A stretch of 64,000 nucleotides of DNA from Gammaproteobacteria bacterium (GTDB lineage: Bacteria > Pseudomonadota > Gammaproteobacteria > GRL18), in NCBI GenBank assembly GCA_016744995.1, contig JADGDG010000001.1, positions 908,011-972,010 on the forward strand, read 5' to 3'. Under the pieces are notes generated by a model. The model was not told the DNA's origin, did not search any database, and saw only the letters and a list, made by a program, of their open reading frames with translations. Positions within the stretch are counted from its first letter, which is position 1; every line of letters starts with the position of its first letter. The translations under genes and the position numbers were made by a program. This document shows, one piece after another, positions 7,082 through 13,979 of the stretch.

Positions 7082-7513
7082 CTAAGTCAGCACTTGGAAA
7101 TATTTTTCATTTGGCAATGCTGATTGTTTATCCCATGGGACTGTTTTAAGGCATTCTAGCATTTGATAAATTGCAATTGCTTGTTGGGCATCTTTCGCTG
7201 GTGTTTTTCTAGTAGATTTCAAAAATGCGTGAATAATTTTTAAATTACCATCTTTTGATTTAGAAAAAAGAACCCTTGCTGATTCTTTCCCACTGTCAAT
7301 TCTGAGCTTATAAATAGTGCCTTTATATTTCCAAATTTTTGAATTTAAAGTTTTAAGGTGTTTGCCATGATAAATATCTCCATGCTGCACATAAGATTGA
7401 AACTTATTATATATCTTTATACAAAGCCCTTTCGATATTCCGTCGAAAAATAAATATAAAGGGCGAGTTATTTTATTTCTTTCGACTAAAAGTATATTCA
7501 TAAACTCGTACAT
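7082..7513 (-). CDS. higB: RelE/HigB-like toxin
   Basis: A 143-residue toxin candidate of the RelE/ParE-like superfamily, in the phage Gp49-like group. The core strands are visible as IWKYKGTIYKLRIDSGKESARVLFSK and LKIIHAFLKSTRKTPAKDAQQAIA, which match the R-V-L-F...F-x-K-K-x-x-K-T-P-x-x-E-I-x-x-A pattern of mRNA-cleaving HigB proteins. The N-terminal 40 residues and a C-terminal tail (KTVPWDKQSALPNEKYFQ) are longer than the usual 100-120 residue family size. It is directly upstream of the HigA-like antitoxin. Upstream lies a fused pair of RAYT termini. Confidence 0.82.
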   Translation of the reverse strand: MYEFMNILLVERNKITRPLYLFFDGISKGLCIKIYNKFQSYVQHGDIYHGKHLKTLNSKIWKYKGTIYKLRIDSGKESARVLFSKSKDGNLKIIHAFLKSTRKTPAKDAQQAIAIYQMLECLKTVPWDKQSALPNEKYFQVLT

Positions 7514-7657
7514 TACAGGACAGCCAAAATTTTATTTTATGGGTGGCCTGTTAATCTCCTTTTTAGTCAAAATTGAATTTTATCTGAAAACTTTAATAAT
7601 TTTAAATTATCAAATTATGGCTGTCTTGAATCAAGAATCCATGGGTGGTCAGTTAAT
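7512..7657 (+). repeat. RAYT termini: fused left-right pair plus two more
   Basis: A left terminus (7512-7530, TTACAGGACAGCCAAAATTT) is joined to a right terminus (7533-7554, TTTTATGGGTGGCCTGTTAAT) with almost nothing between, a minimal MITE-like form of the RAYT element. A second left terminus (7612-7633) and a degenerate right terminus (7642-7657, CATGGGTGGTCAGTTAA) follow after about 60 bp of AT-rich DNA. Confidence 0.65.
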
Positions 7658-7679
7658 ATTTAACTGATTTTTAAAAATA

Positions 7680-7718
7680 GCCAAGTCCCAGTGATACAAA
7701 TCAACCCCCTTGTTAGTA
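7680..7718 (-). other. attC left arm truncated by a RAYT terminus
   Basis: On the minus strand CTAACAAGGGGGTTGATTTG then ATCACTGGGACTTGGC resembles the left arm of the site at 52746. The right arm is missing; RAYT sequence starts within 25 bases. The stop codon of the next gene lies in its CTAAC core. Confidence 0.6.
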
Positions 7719-8042
7719 GTGGTGAGTGCCACTATTTGTAGTCCATATAAAATTAACCATAACTGCATATAAAAATGCTGTTGGCCAAGCAAACAAAATA
7801 ATTACTCCCCATGTTTTTCGCCCATGCTTGAATGAATGTATGAATGCCAGCGTCCACATAGTGATCCCTGAGATTGGTGCGAACATAATTATAATGATTT
7901 CAATAATACTAGCTTCGCTGAATTCCAAAGCACCGTCCGCCATGCGTGGTTCATCCATGATGCTGTATACATATCCAAAAGCAACTAGTAGTGCGGCGAA
8001 TGCCACAAACACAAATATTTTGTTTTCTATCAATTGATTCAT
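7713..8042 (-). CDS. Three-helix membrane protein, cassette-borne
   Basis: A 109-residue hydrophobic protein with segments at about residues 9-27 (FVFVAFAALLVAFGYVYS), 45-66 (SIIEIIIIMFAPISGITMW) and 77-97 (GVIILFAWPTAFLYAVMV). No family is recognised. The start codon lies eight bases from the end of an attC site and the stop codon TAA is the core of the next one, so gene and cassette have almost the same borders, the normal layout of integron cassettes. Confidence 0.7.
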   Translation of the reverse strand: MNQLIENKIFVFVAFAALLVAFGYVYSIMDEPRMADGALEFSEASIIEIIIIMFAPISGITMWTLAFIHSFKHGRKTWGVIILFAWPTAFLYAVMVNFIWTTNSGTHHY

Positions 8043-8049
8043 TTATTGT

Positions 8050-8179
8050 CGCTAACGTTCAATTCAATTTTCAGCAGAGCTCCCAGAGCAGATATTGAAA
8101 AAGAAAAACTGCTAAATTAAACTTCAGATTTCAATAAAGGACTAAGCTCTGCTGATACATTGCAATTGCTGGTTATGCC
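8050..8179 (-). other. attC-like site, long type B, minus polarity
   Basis: Left arm on the minus strand: GGCATAACCAGCAATTGCAA, TATCAGCAGAGCTTAGTCC. Right arm: GAGCTCTGCTGAAAATTGAA ending GAACGTTAGCGAC. Arms pair over more than 25 bases. It closely matches the plus-strand site at 52746-52875. Confidence 0.85.
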
Positions 8180-8184
8180 TTAAT

Positions 8185-8553
8185 TTATTTAATAATTTTT
8201 TCATTAAATTCAGCTACATTAATTATCTTATAAGATGGTTTTAAAAAATAATTCAGTTTAGAAATATATCCATCATCACTGTATAACCACCTACCATTCA
8301 ATCTTTTTGATCTTATATCAATTTTATGTGTCCAATTTGTAATTGGAGGCTCTACAATCTTTTGAAAAGTTAAAAAAGATTTTTCCAAATATTGCATTTC
8401 ATCCAAGGATAAGTTTTTAATAACTTTAAAATCATTATTTCTTATTTGTACTTCTGTAATACCTTGAGGCATATTTGATGAACAAGATAGAATATTCAAA
8501 ACAAAAAATAGTAGTAAAGGTAACTTAATATAATTTAATTGATACATAATCAT
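8185..8553 (-). CDS. Small lipoprotein, cassette-borne
   Basis: A 122-residue protein with a lipoprotein-type signal sequence ending LLLFFVLNILSC, so Cys at about residue 24 would be lipidated. The mature part is polar (LSLDEMQYLEKSFLTFQKIV; ITNWTHKIDIRS) with no recognised domain. The stop is six bases from the left arm of attC 8050-8179 and the start is next to the short attC at 8558-8610, which makes a compact single-gene cassette. Confidence 0.72.
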   Translation of the reverse strand: MIMYQLNYIKLPLLLFFVLNILSCSSNMPQGITEVQIRNNDFKVIKNLSLDEMQYLEKSFLTFQKIVEPPITNWTHKIDIRSKRLNGRWLYSDDGYISKLNYFLKPSYKIINVAEFNEKIIK

Positions 8554-8557
8554 TGAT

Positions 8558-8610
8558 TTTATAACGTCAATTTCTCTGGAAATTTGTTAGATTACTCTCA
8601 ATTTGTTAGT
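8558..8610 (-). other. Short attC-like site, minus polarity
   Basis: On the minus strand CTAACAAATTGAGAGTAAT is followed by CTAACAAATTTCCAGAGAAATTGACGTTATA, a compact hairpin (AATTTC/GAAATT) with the expected CTAAC start and CGTTATA end. It separates two genes that have opposing ends at its borders. Confidence 0.55.
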
Positions 8611-9076
8611 TTAAATCATTATTGGATTTTTTTATTATGCTATTGATTTCATTAAAGTAAGATTCTTTAGATGTTTTGCAAAAAAATTCATTAAACTGAC
8701 CTGATGTAATTTTGATAGGAATTGAGTAGCAATCATCTTTTATTACAACTTCTTTTATAGTTGGTTCAATATCAGTTGGAAACTCTTTGTATTTTACTTT
8801 AATACTATCTTTGTCTACAGAAACTATCTGAGAAGGTGATGTTTCTTTCCAGTCATCCATCACCGTAGTAAATTGTTCACATTCAATAAAAACATACATT
8901 TTTACAAAAAAATCATTACCCAATATCTCTTTTTGTTTTTTTGTAACGTTATTTAATTTGGAAAAGCTTTCAAGAGTCATTGCTTCATTTGATTTCCAAT
9001 AACCATTCAATGGGCAATTTTCTTTAGCACTTACACTAAAAGAAACAATGATTAATATGTATGTGAGATATTTCAT
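8606..9076 (-). CDS. Secreted protein of unknown function, cassette-borne
   Basis: The start at 9076 (MKYLTYILIIVSFSVSA) is chosen because it begins a clean signal peptide; an upstream in-frame start would translate through the attC core. Mature protein of about 140 residues with four Cys (ENCPLNGYWKS, FIECEQF, KDDCYSIP, FFCKTSK), probably two disulfides, which suggests a periplasmic location. The NGYWKSNEAMTLES start resembles lipocalin-like small periplasmic proteins, but I would not assign a family. The stop codon lies inside the short attC at 8558-8610. Confidence 0.7.
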   Translation of the reverse strand: MKYLTYILIIVSFSVSAKENCPLNGYWKSNEAMTLESFSKLNNVTKKQKEILGNDFFVKMYVFIECEQFTTVMDDWKETSPSQIVSVDKDSIKVKYKEFPTDIEPTIKEVVIKDDCYSIPIKITSGQFNEFFCKTSKESYFNEINSIIKKSNNDLN

Positions 9077-9082
9077 ATTTAG

Positions 9083-9213
9083 ATCTAACGTTGTCATCAC
9101 TGGAAAAATGGTTGCCCCAGAGGCTTTAAGTTTGGCATATTTATTTACATAAAACTCAGAATTTTGAGTTTAAGTTGCGACCAGATTTTCCACGTGCATG
9201 ATCTGGTTATGCC
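9083..9213 (-). other. attC-like site, minus polarity
   Basis: Minus strand: left arm GGCATAACCAGATCATGCAC plus GAAAATCTGGTCGC; right arm CCAGTGATGACAACGTTAGA. The stop codon of the gene at 9207 is the TAA of its core. About 130 bp including the loop. Confidence 0.8.
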
Positions 9214-9968
9214 AACAAATGTTCACAAACATCAATAATTCTGTTTTTTACCTTTTTATCAGATATTGATTCAGAAAGTAAAAATAACTTCTCAGCAAGG
9301 GATAGCCACACAGCATGTCGTTGATCAAAAAATGTTAAGCCTAAAAGCCACTTGTTGTCATTTTTTGAAAAACCAGATTCTCTTATTGTTTTTTCTTGCT
9401 CAAACAAGGTATTGATCATTTCTAAAATTTCTCCTGAAGTTAGCTTGTAATGTAACTTGAGAATAAAAAATAAGATAGCCAAAATAAAAAATAGACGTTC
9501 TTCATTCAAATGATCAATAGTTTGCAAGCGCCAGACTAAAAATCCCACTATTAATTTTTCATATGGTTCACCAAGAAATTCAATACTATCAATTAATTGT
9601 GCCAAGGTATCATTTTCACCCTCGAAATAATCTTTGTTTTCTTCCTCAGGTGCTGCCATAAGAAGTGCTACACAACTAAATGCCCGCATTATATGACCAC
9701 GGGAACCAGTTGAACCGGGTTTCCAATTTGGGTCGTTTGGTTGAGACCATCGAATTAATTCTAAAACTTCTTTAGGATGCCACTCAATTGGTGCAGGAAT
9801 AACTGAATTATCACGTATATCTCTTAGTGCCTTTAAATGCAATTTTACATCTGATTCATAATCACCTTTTGCAATTTCTAACAGCATTGAGTCATCAATA
9901 GCTTTAGATAAAACAGATAATAGCTCGCCTCTACATGGTTTTAATTTTTTTGCTATTTCGTTATTCAC
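9207..9968 (-). CDS. Helical soluble protein, cassette-borne, unknown
   Basis: A 253-residue mostly helical cytoplasmic protein. Recognisable blocks are IEWHPKEVLELIRWSQPND, GSTGSRGHIMRAFSCVALLM and KWLLGLTFFDQRHAVWLSL. Similar proteins occur as hypothetical proteins in accessory DNA of proteobacteria, and an immunity role is possible, but I have no motif that proves it. There is no signal peptide. The long hydrophobic stretch at about residues 165-180 (ERLFFILAILFFILKLHY) could be a buried helix or a single membrane segment. The stop codon sits in the attC core at 9083-9213. Confidence 0.65.
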   Translation of the reverse strand: MNNEIAKKLKPCRGELLSVLSKAIDDSMLLEIAKGDYESDVKLHLKALRDIRDNSVIPAPIEWHPKEVLELIRWSQPNDPNWKPGSTGSRGHIMRAFSCVALLMAAPEEENKDYFEGENDTLAQLIDSIEFLGEPYEKLIVGFLVWRLQTIDHLNEERLFFILAILFFILKLHYKLTSGEILEMINTLFEQEKTIRESGFSKNDNKWLLGLTFFDQRHAVWLSLAEKLFLLSESISDKKVKNRIIDVCEHLLA

Positions 9969-9993
9969 TCCAGTACCTTAAAGGCCTGGTTAG
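9966..9993 (-). other. Possible minimal attC remnant
   Basis: On the minus strand TCTAACCAGGCCTTTAAGGTACTGG forms a hairpin (CCAG-CCTT/AAGG-CTGG) and starts with a CTAAC core between two genes. It is shorter than any standard attC, so this is tentative. Confidence 0.3.
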
Positions 9994-10006
9994 ATGATTG
10001 CTTCAC

Positions 10007-10297
10007 TTAATCAATACCCTCAATAGCAATTAACTCAAATTCTGCTGTGCCTTTACGCAACTCTATAGCTTGTGTGTACTCTGTAGAGTTATAAAAACAT
10101 GTTGCTTTTTCTAAGCTAGGAAATTCTATTATTACAACTCTACGGCTTTCCTCTGGCCCTTCTAAAGATACAACCTTACCGCCTCTGGCGAGTAGCTTAC
10201 CATTGTATTTTTCAATAATTGAGGGAGCTACTTGTTGGTAGTCTTTTAATTTTTCAGGGTAATGTGCTCTTATTCTGATCACTACGTATGCAGCCAC
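10007..10297 (-). CDS. DUF1330 family protein
   Basis: A 96-residue ferredoxin-like (dimeric alpha-beta barrel) protein of the DUF1330 family: AAYVVIRIRAHYPEKLKDYQ, the conserved YNGKLLARGG, RRVVIIEFPSLEKATCFYNS and YTQAIELRKGTAEFELIAIEG. The start is GTG, chosen because the family begins at this point. The biological substrate is not known. It sits between two degraded attC-like sequences and has the cassette array orientation. Confidence 0.88.
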   Translation of the reverse strand: MAAYVVIRIRAHYPEKLKDYQQVAPSIIEKYNGKLLARGGKVVSLEGPEESRRVVIIEFPSLEKATCFYNSTEYTQAIELRKGTAEFELIAIEGID

Positions 10298-10299
10298 GT

Positions 10300-10376
10300 C
10301 GATTCCTGTTTTTTATATATTTCCATCAAAAGCCAAAATAATCAGGGCGTCTTTTTTCTCTGATATATTTCCTCGC
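10300..10376 (-). other. Degraded attC-like site, type C
   Basis: The minus strand reads CTAGCGAGGAAATATATCAG, then AAAAAAGACGCCC, and ends ATCGACGTGG. It shares the AAAAAGACGCCC centre and TAGC/CGACGT borders with the plus-strand site at 52330-52389 but has lost good arm pairing. Confidence 0.45.
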
Positions 10377-11155
10377 TAGATCTTTCTTTTCTCTTTTATT
10401 TCTTCAAATGTATCATAATGATATTCAATATCCAAAATACCGTCATGATTTGAGTCAAATTTTGATGAGATTTGTTTGTTTAATTTATATTTTATGATTT
10501 TTATAGGCCTTTTTGTTTTTGAATCAAATAATTCAATTGTTTCAATAATTCCATCTTTATAGATTTCTCTAGTATCTTTGAAGCCATCGCCATTGCTATC
10601 CGTAGAAGATGAAATCGGGTTTCCATTTTTAAAAATTGCAATAGATTCTAAAGTGCCATTAAAATCATTATCAGCTCTCATACTGGTGACTTTTTCATGT
10701 CGGTCATAATAATAGATGTGATCGACCTCACCATCAAAGTTTCTATCAGACTTTACTTTGGAAAGCCTGTCATTAACATAAACATACCATCCATCAATAA
10801 GGCCATCATTATTGTTATCAATTTCATCAGTTGTCGCTGGAGTGTTATATAAAAACAAAATAAGGATAGAGCCCATTATAAACCCAACAACTCCCGATAA
10901 TAATGTGTCTTTAATAGTTGCAGGTTTAGTATTTTCTTCTTTCGGCTTCTTTTGTTCCCACAAACTAATAATGTCTTTTGCTTTTATATAGTCTTTTTCA
11001 TCAACGAGGACGCGAACAAGACCTGAAACTTGAAGTTCACCAATTCCACCCTGCAAGTATTCTCCATTTATTTGTGTTGAAATATCTTCCAGCTCTAATA
11101 AATGCTTAATCATATGAGCTTCTAATGAATTTGATGCTTCGTATATTGTTTTCAT
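10376..11155 (-). CDS. DUF2007-like / single-TM protein with calcium-type repeats
   Basis: A 259-residue protein in three parts. Residues 1-67 resemble the DUF2007 (putative signal-transducing) domain: MKTIYEASNSLEAHMIKHLL, GIGELQVSGLVRVLVDEKD and YIKAKDII. Residues about 86-104 are a single membrane helix. Residues 110-250 contain spaced acidic loops of the D-x-N-x-D-G-x-x-D type (DNNNDGLIDG, DRNFDGEVDH, DNDFNGTLES, DSNGDGFKDT, DSNHDGILDI), which look like EF-hand-type or dockerin-like calcium sites, probably periplasmic. The stop codon lies in an attC remnant. No attC was seen upstream, so it may be the first surviving gene of the left array. Confidence 0.65.
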   Translation of the reverse strand: MKTIYEASNSLEAHMIKHLLELEDISTQINGEYLQGGIGELQVSGLVRVLVDEKDYIKAKDIISLWEQKKPKEENTKPATIKDTLLSGVVGFIMGSILILFLYNTPATTDEIDNNNDGLIDGWYVYVNDRLSKVKSDRNFDGEVDHIYYYDRHEKVTSMRADNDFNGTLESIAIFKNGNPISSSTDSNGDGFKDTREIYKDGIIETIELFDSKTKRPIKIIKYKLNKQISSKFDSNHDGILDIEYHYDTFEEIKEKRKI

Positions 11156-11643
11156 ATTTTTTTATTTTATAAATCTAAAGAAACACACATATTGGCAGTA
11201 TTCATTTCCGTATTTCTTAATTGAATATTATTGATGATTAAATCAAAATAACATAATTTTGATGAGGTTTGTTCGATTTTATGTATTTCCTGATGCTAAA
11301 ATTCGATTATTTGAAAATAAAACTAAAATACTGCATGGTAGAAACCAGGAGTCTTTATATTTAGATATTACTGCTTTGAAAGCTTAACTCAAAAGATAAA
11401 ACCTGCTCAATGACAGGTTTAGGTCAGCTGTGTTAATTCATACTTAACTTGATTCTTGAGTAAAAAATGAAAAAAATGCATAATTAAACGAAAATTAGTC
11501 ATAACTTGCACAACGTATAAATGTTAAGATGTTATGTGAAACAAGATAATTCAAATTTTCTATATTAATAGTTGTTAATAATATAGATAATAATCACCAT
11601 CGATATATATCGATATTTAAATCAAGATAGGAAATAGATAAAT
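11156..11643 (+). other. Non-coding border region with a half 57-bp site
   Basis: AT-rich DNA without a convincing gene. It holds an imperfectly placed hairpin (AAACCTG/CAGGTTT, 11398-11420, no T-run) and, at 11509-11535, the right half of the 57-bp attC-like site (CAACGTATAAATGTTAAGATGTTATG) in plus orientation, without its left half or an IS91-like end. The rest is probably the promoter and long leader of the cold-shock gene. Confidence 0.5.
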
Positions 11644-11850
11644 ATGAGTACAGGTACAGTAAAGTGGTTTGATGCCGGAAAAGGTTTTGGTTTTATTACC
11701 CCAGAAGATGGAAGCAAAGATCTTTTCGTACATCATTCTGAAATTCAAAGTGGGGGTGCTTATGCAACACTGAATGAAGGTCAGGCAGTGGAGTTTGAAG
11801 TTGGCCAGGGTCAAAAAGGTCCTTGTGCAAATAAAGTTGTGCCTCTTTAA
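11644..11850 (+). CDS. CspA-family cold-shock protein
   Basis: A 68-residue single OB-fold RNA chaperone. RNP1 ([11 protein letters not shown]) and RNP2 (DLFVHHSEI) are intact, and the start [14 protein letters not shown] is typical. It ends in ANKVVPL. The spacing from the half 57-bp site leaves about 110 bases of leader, consistent with a temperature-controlled 5-prime UTR, though I cannot fold it. Located at the border between the left array and the conserved core, it could be either a core gene or a captured cassette. Confidence 0.95.
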   Translation: MSTGTVKWFDAGKGFGFITPEDGSKDLFVHHSEIQSGGAYATLNEGQAVEFEVGQGQKGPCANKVVPL

Positions 11851-11875
11851 TCTGCAGTATATAGCAAGTCCCTCA

Positions 11876-11922
11876 ATCGAAAAATTACTGCTTGGCACAA
11901 AACGTCAATCAGTAATTTTCGC
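11876..11922 (+). terminator. Hairpin after the cold-shock gene
   Basis: CGAAAAATTACTG and CAGTAATTTTCG are inverted repeats separated by a 20-base loop just downstream of the stop codon. There is no T-run, so termination is possible but not certain. Confidence 0.4.
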
Positions 11923-12065
11923 TTAGCTCTGCGTTAACATTTCCTTAATAACTTCCTAATGATGATATTTAGTATGAATCTTCATTACCTGGTGTGAGAC
12001 TTTATTGCTCGCCTGCAGCAAAAGAAAAAAATAAAATTTTTGTAACTGTATCTTACTGACTTAGA

Positions 12066-12350
12066 GTGCTGTTACTTTGGCTTTTTCTTTGCTTCTGGAC
12101 AGCACCAGAGAGGACAACTGAGGTAGGAGAGTGTACGCGAGATTGGTTCGTCTAACTGGGGTGTCAGAAAACACGGACGTTTTCTGTCAAGCGACCCATG
12201 AACGGGCTTGCAGCGCCCCCAGTTAGATGCACCAGTCTCACGTGCAATCGGCAGACTCAGCACTTTGTCCGAACGCCCCCCTTCTTTTGATTTTCGAACA
12301 ACCAGTGAATTACACCCTGGAAGAAGCACCCTTGAGGTGTCGTTATGGTC
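12066..12350. repeat. Long imperfect palindrome, MITE-like element
   Basis: Arms of about 29 bases (12133-12161 and 12217-12245, both containing TCTAACTGGGG or its complement) pair almost fully. An inner hairpin lies between (CAGAAAAC...GTTTTCTG, 12165-12186) and weaker pairing (CTGAG, GGACAA) extends outward. The left border has its own GTGCTGT/ACAGCAC hairpin (12066-12104). GC is higher than in the flanks. Short ORFs on both strands are by-products of the palindrome. The position between the cold-shock gene and the rpmG terminator suggests a non-autonomous element or a structured RNA. Confidence 0.55.
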
Positions 12351-12382
12351 ATATTACGGACATTTCGAGTTTTACAGAAAAC

Positions 12383-12419
12383 AAAAAAGCCTGACTGAAT
12401 TAACAGGCAGGCTTTTTTA
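12383..12419 (-). terminator. Bidirectional terminator of rpmB-rpmG
   Basis: AAAAAAGCCTG...CAGGCAGGCTTTTTT forms a GC-rich stem with A/T runs on both sides, so it can end the rpmBG transcript and also anything reading from the left. Confidence 0.85.
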
Positions 12420-12466
12420 TAAGCATTTTTTAATAAAGCTAAGAGATTTAAGCGATTGTTCTCTTA

Positions 12467-12622
12467 TTACTTAATCTTTGCTTCTTTATACATGACATGC
12501 TTGCGAACCACTGGATCATATTTTTTCATTTCCAGCTTTTCAGACATGGTGCGCTTGTTTTTGGTCGTTGTGTAATAATGACCAGTACCTTCTGAAGATA
12601 CTAATTTGATTTTATCACGCAT
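12467..12622 (-). CDS. rpmG: 50S ribosomal protein L33
   Basis: A 51-residue L33 protein on the minus strand: starts [18 protein letters not shown], continues [18 protein letters not shown] and ends in MYKEAKIK. It lacks the C-x-x-C zinc pairs, so it is the zinc-independent form. It lies 50 bases downstream of rpmB in the standard rpmB-rpmG operon and is closed by the terminator at 12383-12419. Confidence 0.96.
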   Translation of the reverse strand: MRDKIKLVSSEGTGHYYTTTKNKRTMSEKLEMKKYDPVVRKHVMYKEAKIK

Positions 12623-12672
12623 TTTAACTTCTCCTAACTGACTCTACTTTTGGTTAAACCAAACAATAGTGA

Positions 12673-12909
12673 CTAAATTTTTTCGCCTCTAGCACGCATT
12701 TCGGCTAGAACTACATCGATACCACGTTTATCAATAGTACGCATGCCACTGGCTGTAACGCGTAATTTTATGAAACGGTTTTCACTTTCAACCCAAAAAC
12801 GATGAGTATGAAGGTTAGGCAGAAAACGACGCTTGACTTTGTTATTGGCATGAGAAACATGATTTCCCGCAACAGGACGTTTTCCTGTGACCTGACATAC
12901 CTTAGACAT
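12673..12909 (-). CDS. rpmB: 50S ribosomal protein L28
   Basis: A 78-residue L28 protein: [20 protein letters not shown], the basic [38 protein letters not shown]. No zinc Cys pairs. It is the first gene of the rpmBG operon, preceded by AGAACAAA-type AT-rich leader. Adjacent to radC and coaBC in many gammaproteobacteria; here mlaC and the stator pair are inserted between. Confidence 0.96.
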   Translation of the reverse strand: MSKVCQVTGKRPVAGNHVSHANNKVKRRFLPNLHTHRFWVESENRFIKLRVTASGMRTIDKRGIDVVLAEMRARGEKI

Positions 12910-13159
12910 TTTTGTTCTCCAATCAATCGCTTAAATAATACTTTACCCAAACAGAAACACAAGCTGCTTTGAGCAAGAGGCGAGATTTTACGCAAAAAAC
13001 GCCCTCTAGGCAAGTTATTTAATAAAGAAAGTAAGAAATTAATTAAATATTAGCGTATTTAAACGATTTCATTCAGTTTAAGCTAGTGTTATTATCTAAA
13101 ATCCATCCATAAACAACAATATATACAACAATAAAAAAAGACGTGAAAAAGGAATGTCG

Positions 13160-13873
13160 ATGAAAAAACAAAAAATTGCTCTAATCGGGGGAATACTACT
13201 GGCTTTGCTCTTCGGATCAACGCTTTCTGTGGCGCAAAATTACCCGGGTCAATCCTATCAGGGTCAATCTTATCAAGGGCAGGGACCTTCACAATATCCG
13301 GTTCGTCAGGGTAATTATTATTCACAATATTATCGTCCGGGTCAGATGCTGTTGCCGCCTGCTAATAATCGTTCACCTGCGGAAATGCTGGAACGGTCTA
13401 TAAAAAAGGTGCTTGATTTTCTGGCACGTCCAAAAGATGTTTCTCTGGATCAGATCACTTACTTTTTAAAGCAGGAAATTACCCCGCATTTTGACTTTGA
13501 GTATATGGCTCGCTGGGTTGCCGGCCGTTATTACCGAATCATGTCTCCTGAGCAGCAGCAAGAATTTACGCAAACCTTTAGTGAATTGTTTATTACCACT
13601 TTTGTGCAGAAATTGAGTAGTTATCAGAACTATCCGCCTGTTGTGAATGGATTCAGATCAAAGCGCACGGGTGAAAATGAGGCCATAGCTTCTGCCAGGA
13701 TTTTGCAGGAAAATGGTGGTAGTATTCAAGTTGATTTCAAGTTTATAAAAACCCAGCGGGGCTGGAAAGTGATTGATGTTAAAGCAAATGGCGTCAGTGC
13801 TTTGTTTTATTACCGAAACTTTTTTAAAGAACAAATCAGTCGAAGAAAACAGCAGCAGGCTGTGTTTCAGTAA
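13160..13873 (+). CDS. MlaC/Ttg2D-family phospholipid-binding protein
   Basis: A protein of about 237 residues of the MlaC family (periplasmic shuttle of phospholipids between outer-membrane MlaA and the inner-membrane MlaFEDB complex). The second ATG (13160) is preferred, because AAGGA lies six bases before it. A signal peptide MKKQKIALIGGILLALLFG with cut near SVAQ is followed by a low-complexity Gln/Gly/Tyr segment (repeats of Y-x-GQS), then the family core: ITPHFDFEYMARWVAGRYYR, MSPEQQQEFTQTF, and GWKVIDVKANGVSALFYYR. No mlaFEDB genes are adjacent, so this is an orphan paralogue. The Gln-rich N-terminal insert is unusual. Confidence 0.85.
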   Translation: MKKQKIALIGGILLALLFGSTLSVAQNYPGQSYQGQSYQGQGPSQYPVRQGNYYSQYYRPGQMLLPPANNRSPAEMLERSIKKVLDFLARPKDVSLDQITYFLKQEITPHFDFEYMARWVAGRYYRIMSPEQQQEFTQTFSELFITTFVQKLSSYQNYPPVVNGFRSKRTGENEAIASARILQENGGSIQVDFKFIKTQRGWKVIDVKANGVSALFYYRNFFKEQISRRKQQQAVFQ

Positions 13874-13884
13874 AGTCTGCAAGA

Positions 13885-13912
13885 TGCCGGGGGGTATTTT
13901 GCCCCGGCTCTG
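13885..13912 (+). terminator. Hairpin after the MlaC-like gene
   Basis: GCCGGGG-GGTATTTT-GCCCCGGC is a strong GC stem right after the stop, followed by AT-rich sequence but no clean T-run. Confidence 0.55.
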
Positions 13913-13979
13913 ATTAAAATTTGAAAAGTAGGTAATTACCCTAATTATTCACATCTAAATATTAGTTTATTATTTGATT

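Noticed and set aside
12072..12474. Overlapping ORFs on both strands near 12.1-12.5 kb as genes
   Set aside because: They lie on a palindromic element, mirror each other and have no ribosome-binding sites or family features.
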